A DNA stretch of 64,000 bases from Bacteroidota bacterium (GTDB taxonomy: Bacteria > Bacteroidota > Bacteroidia > AKYH767-A > OLB10): contig JADJOA010000014.1 of NCBI GenBank assembly GCA_016714005.1, positions 434,001 to 498,000 of the forward strand, read 5' to 3'. Within the stretch, counting starts at the first letter, position 1. Every line of letters starts with the position of its first letter. Under the pieces are notes generated by a model. The model saw only the letters and a list, made by a program, of their open reading frames with translations, had not been told where the DNA came from and did not search any database. The position numbers and the translations under genes were made by a program. This document shows positions 20,117-31,538 of this stretch, piece by piece.

Positions 20117-23100
20117 TTATTGCGTTAAAATAATTTTTCTTTCAAAAACTCCTGCCGTACCATCTACTTTTAAGAAATAAATTCCAGGTTTGTTTCCTCT
20201 CAGGTCTATTTCTGCTGGTTTGTTTTGGTTTACTTTAATTACATTGCTAAATATTTCCTTACCCCAAACATCTGTTATCGTAACTTTTGCATCATAGGGT
20301 TGGTCAAAATAAATATTAATTAATCCATCTGTAGGATTAGGAGATACTACTAAAGCTGATTTTTGATGAGATGTGGATTCATAATCCTTTAAAGAACCGG
20401 CAATTCTACAATTTAAATCCACATGATAAGTGGATGCAGCGCTTCCGCAAGGATTACTCGCAATGGCTACTATGCTGCCTGGAGAATTACCAAAATCAAC
20501 ATTAATACTATTTGTGCCTTGCCCAAAAACAAGAAACGCATCATTAGGCACCAGCCAGTCTAAAAAATAATTTCCGGGCGCAGCTGCAACACTAAACTGC
20601 ACTCCCTCCTGACCTGGACATATTACGGTAGGGTTAGCCGCAATTGATCCGGGATTAGCCGGAGGACCTTTTACACTTATACAGCGAGGTGCGCTTGGAT
20701 TAGGGCAACCACTATTTACCGACACACATATTTGATCGGTAGTAAACGATCCCGAATTAAAACTAACTTCGATAGAATTAGTTCCCTGCCCGCTGTTTAG
20801 TGTAGCGGCAGCAGGAATGCTCCATGTATAGCTGAGGGCCCCCTGTACTGCTGCACTACTGTAAACCACAGTTTGTCCGCATAAGGCTGATGTACTTCCT
20901 GTAATTGCTGATGGTGTTGGAGGCACTCCTGTTACAATTGTTTTACAACGCTGTGATGACTGCACGCCACAAATGCTTACCCCCTTTACACAAATATTGC
21001 CGCTGCTAAAATTGTTTTGAAAGCTAATTCCAATTGTATTTGAAGTTGAAGCTCCGGAAGTGGCAATGGGTAAATTCCATATATAAGAAGAAATTCCGGG
21101 GTCGGTTGGTACGTTGTAAAAGTAAGGTGAGGGGTTTGGACATATTCCATTTGGACCGGTTATAAGTGGGAGAGTTGCCACACTATTTTTAATGGTTAAA
21201 CATTTTGACGGGCTTACATAGCAAGTTGTATTGGAGCTCACGCACACGTTTCCCTGTGTAAATCCGGGTGCAAATTCAGCAGTTACGTTTTGACTTCCAT
21301 TTCCGCTAATTATTGAAATACCGTTGGTTCCGCTCCAAGTATAACCTGTGGCACCACCAATTGGTCCTGTTGAATATGCCATGGTTGTATTTTCACAAGC
21401 AACCACTGGTCCGGTAACTGATGCAGGAACAGATGTAATTCCTCTTATCCATGCACAACGTTGAACAGCAGAGCCACAACCATTAACAGGCTTTACACAA
21501 ACTAAATATCCCGAACCATTGGGTTGACCAAACGTAATTTGGGTTGAAGTGCCTGTAGTAGAATATGGAGAAACATTTAATGGGCTTCCATCAAAATAGC
21601 TTCCGAGAGGAGCATCCCATTCATAACCTGTGGCTCTATTGACGGGCGTGCAACTGATAGTAGCAAATGTTCCAACACAACCATAAGGAGGTAACCCATT
21701 TAAGGCTGATGTTTGACCTGCAGGAGGAGCTGTGCTAACGGTAACATTTGCAATGCCACTTACATTGCCTGCGCAATTATCGGAAACAACACTAACCAAA
21801 GCATAAGATGTGGAAGAAGAAGGAGAGACATTTACGAACGTAACAGCATTACTTGTGCCGAACGGCCCATATATATTGCTGCCGTCTGTATAAGTGTAGC
21901 TCCAGGGCGCCTCACCTGTAAAATCAATTTTAATTTGTGTGTTATTGCCAACACAAATGTCCGTGTTGCCAGATATTGTAGCCGTTGGCACATCACCAGC
22001 ATTTATTTCAACATCATCATAACTTGAGTCGGGGCATGAGTTGTATTTTATTGTCCAACGTAAAATATTTATTCCTTGCTGTAAATTAGATACTGTTGTT
22101 AATGGATCATTAACATTATCAATAATTCCTCCTCCACTCACAAACGACCATGAACCGGAACCAACAAATGGGGTGTTACCAAACAATGCAGCATCAAACT
22201 CACAAATAGATTGATCGGGTCCGGCATTAGCTATAGACGTTGGAGCAGGCTCTGTAATTGTAACATCAATGCTGGAAGTACAACCATTGGCATCATCCGC
22301 ATAAATAGTAAATACACCTGAACTTAAACCACTAAAAATTCCATCTGCATTAAAGTTACTTCCATCATTAAATAAGAAAGGGCTTTGACCGTTAAGCGCA
22401 TCAATATCCACAACTCCATCATTGCCCGAATTACAACTTGCATCTATATGCAATCCTTCTGCAAGAACAGGGTTCGGAAGTACATCAACAAAAACAGAAT
22501 CGGTTGAGGAGCAGAAAAACTGATTGGTTATAGTCAGATAGTAATAACCAACGTTAATTGCACTTGCATTTGTAAACAAAGGGTTACTCAAATTGGAGGA
22601 AAAACCTGCCGGACCAGCCCAGTTAAAGCTATTGCCAGATGATTGCCCCAAAGCATTATTTACTGAGAAAAAATTAACTGTTACACCCTCACATGTTGGA
22701 GTATTACTTGTGATAATTATTTGTGGTAGCGGTTTTACCTGAACCTGGTATGATACTGTTGTTGATGATAAACCGCTGTTTGTGCATGTAACCACCACCC
22801 TGTACCATTTTTCAAGTAGCAACAATTGTGTATTATATGTTTGATTGATTGCACCGGCAATGTTTGTGTAAGGGTCGCCTGCACCATCATCATCAGATTC
22901 TTGCCACTGATAAGTTATGCCTGTACCTGCGGATGCTCCAGATAAAGTAAGAGAAGTTGATTCACCTGTGCAATTTAAAGTTGGCTGAATAATAGTACCG
23001 CTAAAAGGTGTGCCGTTGCATACACTTGCAACACAGCTTAAGGTGGCAAACCATCCTTCTTCGGTATAGTATTATCTGAAATAAACTGAAAAGTAAGGCT

Positions 23101-26100
23101 TCCGTCAGGAGCGCTTGATGTTATAATACCGGGTGAACTATTTCCGGTATATCCGTTAGGAGGCCCAATTTGTGTAGCGGAAATATTATTCCCATCATAA
23201 ATTTTAAGAAAGTCAAAATTACTCTCAAGGTTAAAAGTATTAAAGTTTACCTGCAATAAATTTCCGGTAAGCGGAGTAATAGTATAAACCAGGGTTTGGT
23301 TGTTTGTATAATCGGATGCACCACCATCATCATAAAAATTTCCGTTGCATGTTACAATAGTTCCATTGGTCATGTTATAACATTGCACAACATCTACAAC
23401 TACTGCAGTTGCGTAAACAATGGTTGCACAACTTACCTCAACCCTGTAGTGCGTTTGAGAGTTTAATGCAGATGTTGTTAAAGTGTTATTATTTGCACCT
23501 GTAATGTTAGTCCAAGCTATTCCGTTGGGTGATGATTGCCATTGCAAAGCAGTTCCGGGAGTAAATCCTGTTAAAGTTAAACCGGCAGAAGTTCCTGAAC
23601 ATACACTTAAAGTTCCTGTAATATTTCCTGCCACAGGTGGATCGGTGCAAGGGTTAGCGCTGGAAATATTAATTAAATAATCTTCTGTTTCACCTGATGT
23701 AAAACGCTCACATGCATCATCTGGCCCATTGCTATCGGTAGCATATCGGCTTCTTATGCGCATGCCTGTTAATCCTACACCAGCATTTACCGGAATGGTA
23801 AAACCAATGTTGCCGGTAAATCCGTTTGCAAAAATCTGCACCCATTCTGTGTTTTCAAAAACTCCGTTTCTATTATAATCAATCCAGGCTGATGTACTTA
23901 AGGGAACAGTATTGTTATTGCAACTAACTGCTATATTGTACGCAGTGCCTTGCTGCAAAGTGGCAGTGCTGCTGCCTATTGCAGGAAACAAATTATATGC
24001 TCCCTGAGGTAATACAAAATTGCAGGTTGAATTATTATTAAATGTTGAGGTTTGAATCTCTACATTTAAAATATCTCCATTGCCGCAACCAACAGGGTTT
24101 AAATCATCAAAGCAATAACATTCGTAAAATTGTTTTATAGTAACCAAAACAGAAGTGGAGGTATCGGATGCAGCGCATGTTGCAATCATTCTAAAATAGG
24201 TGTCAACAGTTGTTTGAACTGAATTTAAAAAAGGAAAAGTAGCGCCCGGTACATCACTCCAGGTTAAATTGTCAGTTGAACTTTGCCATTGCAACGAGGT
24301 TCCTAGTGTATATCCTGAAGCGTTAAGTGATACATTATTTCCAGAGCATACGAATAAATTACCGGAAATAGTTCCGGCTGTAGGTGGGTCTGTACACACA
24401 GGTGCGTTATCTATAGTGACTATATAATCTTCCGTTTCGCCCGATGAATAATTTGTACAGGCATCAAATCCTGAAATAACTTCTCCGGCTAAAACACTGC
24501 GTACTCGCATACCTGTTTGTCCGTTAAGTGCTGAGGGCAAAATGTAAACCGGAATATTTCCTGATGATTTGTTGGTATAAACCTGTGTCCACTCTGTGTT
24601 TTCAAAAATTCCGTTTTGGTTAAAGTCAATCCAAACAGAAGTATTTGCTCCTAATACCCCATTTGTTTGAACAGATAAATTGTAGTAAACATTTTTTTGA
24701 AGCGTTGCTGTTGTGGTTCCGCTTGACGGAAAACTAGTGTAAGCGCCCGATGGTGCTTGCTGAGAGCAGCCGGTTGTATTACTTAACGTTGTAGTAGCAA
24801 TTGAAACATTGGTGATATGCCCGTTGCCACATGCTGTATTGTTGAGGTTGCTGATGCAATAACATTCTAAAAAACTTTTAACTATAACCTGCAGCGGAAT
24901 TGTTGTTACTGCATTTACACAAGTTACAACTGCCTGGTAATAGGTATTGGCAGTAATGATTCCGTAGTTAATGAAGCAGAGATTTCTCCGGGGATATCAA
25001 AATAATTTATTCCATCTGAAGATTCCTGCCACTGAATAGTTGTGTTTGACGAATTACCTGAAAGCGTAAGTGTAGTTATTTCACCATTGCAAACAGATAA
25101 AATACCGTTTATTGTTCCGGCCACTGGCGGATCAATACATGGTGGTTGTGGCAAAATATTAACCAGATAATCTTCCGTTTCGCCAAAATTGCTAAATGCC
25201 AAACCGCATCCTTCTGAACTTGTAACTTCAATATTGTGCCCACCACGGATGCGCAGTGCAGTAACTCCTTCAATTGCAGTAACAGGTGGGGCAAAGGTTA
25301 TCGTTATTGTTCCGTTGCTTCCTGCATCAATACTGTTACCTCCAACAAACTCTGTGCTTTCAAAAATGCTGTTACGGTTAAAGTCTATCCATGCACCGGC
25401 ATACTGATTAGGGTCCGAAGCCATTGTAACGGATAAAGAATATGAAACAGATTTTGCCAAATCAGGAACGGCAAGGTTGTTATAAAAAGCGTAACCATTG
25501 GCTGAACAAGCTGATGAATTATTTAAAACACCAAGCGCAACATTGGTAATTTCATTGTCAAGAGCACAATCGTTATTGTAGGTTGCGGGCATAAACAATT
25601 TACAGACTGTTTAATAGTTACGGGTTTTACAACGGTAAAAGCGCTGTCAATACAGGTAACTTTTAAAACATAATAAAAATCTGCAGCGGCATTGGTAACA
25701 GAAAGTATGGCGCTTATTTCTCCGGGTATATCTGTAAAAGGTCCGCCACTATTTACTGACGATTGCCACTGCAAAGTTGTTCCGGTAGAAAACCCTGTTG
25801 CATTCAATTGATAATTTGTTCCTGTGCAAACAGAATCGGGCCCGTTAATAATTCCTGCAACAGGCGGATCATTGCATGGTGCAGGGGTTAATATATTAAT
25901 TAGATAATCTTCTGCCTCCCCCCATGGGCTTGACGTGTTACCGCAGCTTTCATCATCATTAATTGGTACATCATCACCTCCTCTTACTCTTAATCTTGTT
26001 TGACCGTTAACGGCAGTTGCCGGAACAGTAAAATTAAAAACAGCAGTTCCATTTGGTCCAACAGATGTTGTTTGATTACCTACCAGCTCGCTCACCTCAA

Positions 26101-27259
26101 AACTTCCTGATTGGTCATAATCAATCCATGCCGCTGCGTGTTGACCAATTGCATCACTGCCTAAGGTAACTTGCAAGGTGTAAGAAACTGTTTTTGTTAA
26201 GTTGTGTACAGGAGAGGTATAAAAATTATACGACCCTGGTGAGCAGTTGGAATTATTGTTAAGCGTAGTTCCAGTTATGGTTACATTTTTTATTTCATCG
26301 CCCGAACTGCAACCATTTGGGTAAGATGTATTGCAATAGCAGGTTAAATAATTATTTACTGTTGCCTGTGCCGATGCTGATGTGCTTGAACTGCCGCAGG
26401 TTACTACACAGCGGTAAAAAGAATTGGTTGTAATATTGGTTTGATACTGCGCAACAGTTGCACCGCTGATGTTTGTCCATGTTAAATTGTTTGGAGATGA
26501 TTGCCACTGGTAAGTTTGCCCTGCGCCAAAAGTTGCACCATTTAGAGAAAGTGTCCTTAATGTTGAAGGACATGCGTTAGAGGGATTAATTACTGTGTTG
26601 CCTGCAACAGGAGGATTAGTACATGGTGGAGGCGGAACATAGTTTACGGTTAACGATGGTGTTTGAAAATTGTATAAGTTATTACTTCCCCTTACTAAAC
26701 TAAAAGCTAAATAATTGAACCCAACGTTTACCCTGGCCTGAATAAAATTTTTAAGATTGGTTGCAGTGGGTACATTACCGCCATTGGGTCCGTTGGTGTT
26801 TAGTGCAAGCGGGTGCGTACCACTCCATCTTCCGGTAAATAAATTGGTAACGTTTGTTGCTCCGTTTACAAGCGCATTATACAAAGCGGTTCCGCTTAAA
26901 GTTTGAGGATCAAAAGAGAGGGCATTTAATTGGTTAGCCTGACTGGAAGAATTTTGTGTGCCGCTTGCGGTTGGGTAATTTAATGTGGCGCTTGTTATGG
27001 TAGAGCCTGGCGGGATGGATGTGATGTTAAAATAAAACCACCCTCTTACACCCGGTGTTCCGCTAACGCCCGATGTAATACCGTTTAGCCCGTTTGACGA
27101 AACGCCATTGGCATTTACTTTTTTTGTTAGAGTGGCATTGCCGTTATAAACCTGAGAATATAAGATTGTTGGTAAAAAAGAAAGCAGCAAAATGCCAGTA
27201 CACGTTACCCGAAATAGAGATAAGGCTGTGCTTACTTTTTGAGAAGTTGAAGCAAACAT
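20117..27259 (-). CDS. Giant T9SS adhesin with GEVED, CUB-like and Ig-like modules, frameshifted
   Basis: Four consecutive minus-strand frames (25523-27259, 24924-25598, 23038-24540, 20117-22825) are parts of one roughly 2,380-residue gene, with frame changes near 25590, between 24924 and 24540, and between 23038 and 22825. The N-terminus has a signal peptide ending SQVYNGNA and a carbohydrate-binding-like module. Then four GEVED units follow, each with AAWIDYDQSG- or AWIDFNRN-like strands and a GEAEDYLINI-type end, separated by Ig-like pieces. A CUB-like segment (NGNFYDDGGASDY, NLESNFDFLKIYDG) and about ten Ig-like domains come next. The C-terminal 85 residues are a T9SS type A sorting domain (VVSPNPTDGLINIYFDQP). 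It should be a surface protein, probably for adhesion. Confidence 0.88.
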
Positions 27260-27590
27260 TGTTTTTAGTTTTTGGTAAAGGAAAAATGCGGTTTAGAATT
27301 AAGCCGCAAGTTAATATTTTTTTTGGTATGGTGCAACCAATAATTTATTTACCGGTAGTTTTTCTTTTTAGGAGGTAATAAGACGCTGGCTAAGTGAAAT
27401 TATAATCGGAATTTTTAACTGAATATATATAAGTATTTTTAAACAGTGCTTTGGGGTTTTGAAATTTTCAAATGATTTCTTTGGTTGGCAGAGGGATAAC
27501 ATAAATAGAAGTGCCAGAGAAGATGGTACTGCCTACAATGCTACAGTTAATATCATACTTTCATATTATATTTGTTAAAACAACTTGTTA
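27260..27590. other. Intergenic region between divergent secreted-protein genes
   Basis: No gene or RNA is seen in these 331 bases between two divergent T9SS genes. One element, TATATTTG at 27567-27574, matches the Bacteroidota -7 box (TAnnTTTG) and lies 16 bases before the downstream ATG at 27591, which would leave a very short leader. No matching -33 TTTG at a spacing of 17-23 bases is found, so the promoter is uncertain. Confidence 0.4.
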
Positions 27591-29087
27591 ATGAAAAAGT
27601 GGCTGCTTTTAATTTTCATCAACTTCTGTTGCTTTTTGTTAAGCGGCCAAAACACCGGTGTGAATAATAATTGGCTGATGGGTTATGGAAGTTATTGGGG
27701 ACATCCGTGGGGGCATACCTTAATTGATTTTTCAAATGGAACACCAATATTTACTTATGATAGCTTGGAAATGGATATTGATAGAACTTCAGCAAATATT
27801 TCAGATTCTAATGGGAATTTATTGTGTTACACTAATGGCTATTATATTGCTGATGCCACTGGTGATACAATGCAAAATGGTAATAATATAAGCCCCACTG
27901 GATTTTACAATTTGAATCCTAAAGGCTTAACAGCCCCTCAAGCTTGCCTTATCTTGCCTAAATCTAATAGCAATAATTTGTTTTATCTTTTTCATAATAC
28001 TTTTGATAATAGTCCTAGCTATACAAGGTCATTAAATTTTTATTACAGTATTATTGATATGAACCTTAATAATGGAAAAGGAGCAGTTGTTAGCAAGAAT
28101 AATGCTTTAGTGCAGGATACAATGATTCCGGGAAATATAACAGCTTGTAAACATGCCAATGGAAGAGACTGGTGGGTGATTGTGCAAAAGGACAATTCAA
28201 ATTTGTTTTACAAATTTCTCATTTTACCAACTACAATTTTAGGTCCTTACACTCAAGCCATCGGTACCCCAAGATCTACTATTGGCGGAATGTCTGTCTT
28301 CTCACCTGACGGAACTAAATATGCAATTGCTCATGCTGAATACCTATCAACAGGTAGTTTGGATATTTTTGATTTTGACAGGTGTAATGGTTTTCTTAGT
28401 AATTCTATTCACATCACCCTTCCACAATCTACGGGTTTATTTGGAGGAACTGCTTTTTCATCAAATTCAAATTTTCTCTATGTCTCTAACATAAACGAAG
28501 TATATCAATATGATATGTCAGCACCAAATATTGCGGCATCGCAATTAACGGTAGCCGTTTGGGATAGTTTTTATTCACCAAGCCCACCTTTCGCTACATT
28601 ATTTGAAGGAACATTCCTCGCCCCTGATGGTAAAATATATATACAAACAGGGAACGGAACTCTTCATTTACATGTTATTAACAGTCCAGATAGCTTCGGT
28701 TTAGCTTGTGATTTAGTTCAACATGGTATTCAGTTGCAGAGATATTATGGCAATGGCATCCCCAATCACCCCAACTACTTTCTTGGTTGCGACACAACAT
28801 TAGGCTGCGGTTGTTTAACAGGAATTGAAGATGCTATACCTATAAAAATAACGGCACGCGCTTCCCCAAATCCAACACATGGTCAAAGCACGCTTCAATT
28901 TCCTGCACAAAAAAATTCGGGCGCACTTACTGTTTATGATCTCTTAGGCAAAATTGTTTTTGAAGATTACATTGCTGCGTGGAGCCAGTTTAAGAAAATA
29001 GACATCAATACATTGCCCAACGGTATATACCTGTGCAAACTTAAATGGAGCAGTGGAGAAATTTCGGTTAAGGTTATAAAGGAGTAA
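27591..29087 (+). CDS. T9SS-secreted protein, likely beta-propeller
   Basis: A 498-residue protein starting at the ATG at 27591 (MKKWLLLIFINFCCFLLSG), preferred over a TTG six bases upstream. The signal peptide is followed by a repeated beta-rich pattern, for example SANISDSNGNLLCYTNGYY and later SVFSPDGTKYAIAHAE and FLAPDGKIYI, as in propeller-like proteins of Bacteroidota. The last 80 residues are a T9SS type A sorting domain (ASPNPTHGQSTLQF, then GALTVYDLLGKIVF and LPNGIYLCKL). It should be exported through the outer membrane. No catalytic motif is seen; binding or structural function is likely. Confidence 0.8.
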   Translation: MKKWLLLIFINFCCFLLSGQNTGVNNNWLMGYGSYWGHPWGHTLIDFSNGTPIFTYDSLEMDIDRTSANISDSNGNLLCYTNGYYIADATGDTMQNGNNISPTGFYNLNPKGLTAPQACLILPKSNSNNLFYLFHNTFDNSPSYTRSLNFYYSIIDMNLNNGKGAVVSKNNALVQDTMIPGNITACKHANGRDWWVIVQKDNSNLFYKFLILPTTILGPYTQAIGTPRSTIGGMSVFSPDGTKYAIAHAEYLSTGSLDIFDFDRCNGFLSNSIHITLPQSTGLFGGTAFSSNSNFLYVSNINEVYQYDMSAPNIAASQLTVAVWDSFYSPSPPFATLFEGTFLAPDGKIYIQTGNGTLHLHVINSPDSFGLACDLVQHGIQLQRYYGNGIPNHPNYFLGCDTTLGCGCLTGIEDAIPIKITARASPNPTHGQSTLQFPAQKNSGALTVYDLLGKIVFEDYIAAWSQFKKIDINTLPNGIYLCKLKWSSGEISVKVIKE

Positions 29088-29118
29088 AAAAACCTTTTAC
29101 CACAACTGTCATTTTAAA

Positions 29119-30062
29119 TTACCTCTCAACAAAAGTCTCCATGTGTGCCACTTCATCACACACCATTCTTACGCCCTGCTCAAGTGTTATACTGTGTTTC
29201 CAGCCAAGAGAGTGGAGCTTATCCACACATAAAAGTTTGCGTGGGGTGCCATCGGGTTTGGTGGTATCAAATTTTAAATCGCCTGTGTAGCCAATGGTGT
29301 TTTTAATGAGTATAGCAAGGTCTTTAATACTAATGTCTGTGCCGGTGCCTACGTTAACGGTTGTGCCATTGCTGTAGTTTTGCATCAGAAAATAACTGGC
29401 ATCAGCCAAATCATCTACATGCAAAAATTCACGCAAAGGGCTTCCTGTTCCCCATATTTCTACAGAGGACAGGTTGTTTTCTTTTGCATTCATAAACTTG
29501 CGCACGAGCGCAGGCAGTACGTGCGAGTTTTTTAAATCGTAGTTATCATTGGGTCCGTAAAGGTTGGTAGGCATTGCAGAAATAAAATCGCAGCCATACT
29601 GTTGGCGGAAAGCTTCGCACATTTTTAATCCTGCAATTTTTGCAAGCGCATAAGGTTCGTTTGGTTGCTCCAATAATCCTGTTAAAAGATATTCTTCTTT
29701 AATAGGCTGCTGCGCCATTTTAGGGTAAATGCACGATGAGCCCAGGAACAATAATTTAGTAACGCCATGCTTATAGGCATTGTAAATTACATTGTTCTGT
29801 ATCATCAGGTTTTCGTAAATAAAATCGGCACGGTAGGTATTGTTGGCAACTATGCCACCCACTTTTGCTGCTGCTAAAAAAACATAATCGGGTTTTTTCG
29901 TTTTCAAAAAAAATCGTTAACGGCCTGCTGGTTTCTTAAATCTAATTCTTTAGAAGTGCGCAATAAAAGATTAATATGCCCCTCTTCTTTTAACTTTCTG
30001 ACTATTGCCGAGCCCACCATACCACGGTGTCCGGCTACGTATATCTTGGCGTGTTTTTCCAT
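29119..30062 (-). CDS. fcl: GDP-L-fucose synthase, one frameshift
   Basis: The N-terminus, from the ATG at 30060-30062, reads MEKHAKIYVAGHRGMVGSA, the Rossmann motif of the enzyme. An A8 run at 29906-29913 lacks one base; adding it joins AVNDFF to PDYVFLAAAKVGGIVANN. The corrected length of about 314 residues is normal. Catalytic features SSCIYP and Y-A-L-A-K (EPYALAKIAGLK) are present, as is the NVGTGTDISI motif. It performs the epimerisation and reduction of GDP-4-keto-6-deoxymannose to GDP-L-fucose with NADPH. It follows gmd on the same strand, with about 140 bases between, and serves the GT11 fucosyltransferase at 35.7 kb. Confidence 0.93.
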
Positions 30063-30202
30063 GTACTAATACTGATACTGAATTGCTACGAATTTACGAA
30101 TCGCTTTTATGCTAAGATTCGGGTTAATCTCACTTTACTAAAAAGTGTTCTTTACTTTTTTCTTGGTACTTTATACTTAATACTTTGTACTTCTTCTTAA
30201 AA

Positions 30203-31317
30203 CTACACCTCTTTATAATTCATAATCTTATGTCCGCCTTTTTTAAGATACTGGTCGCGTTTAAACAAGTTTAAGTCGGCTTCCATCATTTCTTTTACAA
30301 GCGCATTCAAATCATACTTCAACTTCCATCCTAATTTTTCTTTCGCTTTGGTAGGGTCACCAATTAATAATTCTACTTCCGTGGGGCGATAATATTTGGG
30401 GTCAATTCGCAGTACCACTTGTCCAACCGGCAACTGGTATTCGGGGTTATTGCATTTTTTACCTTTGCAATTTCATTTTCTTCCTTGCCACTAAATTCAA
30501 TTTCAATACCTGCTTCTAAAAAAGACATTATAATAAAATCTCTAACGGTAGTTGTTATGCCTGAAGCAAGAACAAAATCATCAGGCACATCTTGCTGCAA
30601 CATCAAATACATGCCTTCAACACAATCTTTGGCATGACCCCAGTCGCGTTTGGCGTCTATGTTACCCATATACACTACATCCTGCAAGCCAAGTGCAATG
30701 CGCGATACGGCACGCGTTACTTTACGCGTTACAAATGTTTCGCCACGCAAAGGCGACTCGTGGTTAAATAATATTCCGTTTACTGCATACATGTTGTATG
30801 CTTCGCGGTAGTTTTTAAATATCCAAAATGCATACAACTTTGCAACTGCATAAGGTGAGCGCGGATAAAACGGTGTGGTTTCCTTTTGCGGAATTTCCTG
30901 CACCAATCCATACAGTTCACTGGTAGATGCCTGGTAAATGCGGCACTTGTCAACCATGTTAAGCATCCTTACCGCTTCTAAAATTCTTAATGCACCTATG
31001 CCATCGGCATTAGCGGTGTATTCGGGCATACTAAAACTAACCTGCACGTGGCTCATGGCGCCAAGGTTATAAATTTCGTCAGGCTGAACTTCTTGTATAA
31101 TTCTGATAATATTGGCAGAATCGGTTAAATCGCCATAATGTAATTTAAACTTTACGTTCTTCTCATGTGTGTCGGTGTAAAGATGGTCAACACGCTCGGT
31201 GTTAAATAACGAGCTTCTTCTTTTTATACCATGTACTTCGTAACCTTTTTCTAAAAGCAGTTCAGATAAATAGGCTCCGTCCTGCCCGGTAACTCCGGTG
31301 ATAAGCGCTTTCTTCAT
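30203..31317 (-). CDS. gmd: GDP-mannose 4,6-dehydratase, one frameshift
   Basis: The frame from 31317 (MKKALITGVTGQDGAYLSELL) holds the GxxGxxG motif and the catalytic ASTSELYG and YPRSPYAVAK motifs. A T6 run at 30455-30460 is one base short; repairing it continues through CNNPEYQLPVG to the frame 30203-30433. The corrected enzyme of about 372 residues has the standard C-terminus (VLRIDPKYYRPTEVELLIGD). It converts GDP-D-mannose to GDP-4-keto-6-deoxy-D-mannose, the first step to GDP-fucose, with fcl downstream. It diverges from the wzc-like gene, which places fucose supply beside export. Confidence 0.95.
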
Positions 31318-31447
31318 AAAATAAATTTGTGATTAATGTGGTTTTAAAAAATTTACACCTTGTAAACTAAGTTTCTTTAAATAAGTTACTTGTTTAAAAT
31401 TTGCAGTTGAGTGCAATAATAGCGCATCTTTTCAGTATAAATTAAAT

Positions 31448-31455
31448 TATTTTTG
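31448..31455 (+). promoter_or_regulatory. Possible -7 promoter element upstream of the Wzc-like gene
   Basis: TATTTTTG fits the Bacteroidota -7 consensus TAnnTTTG and lies 83 bases before the ATG at 31539 in the 221-base divergent gap. There is no good -33 TTTG at the proper spacing, so this is a weak call. The rest of the gap shows no other feature. Confidence 0.25.
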
Positions 31456-31538
31456 CCTTTCATTATTGCAATTTTAAAAACCACACATTGTAAAACTATT
31501 TTGAAATAAAATAGTATAACCCCTTTTATTTTCTGTTC

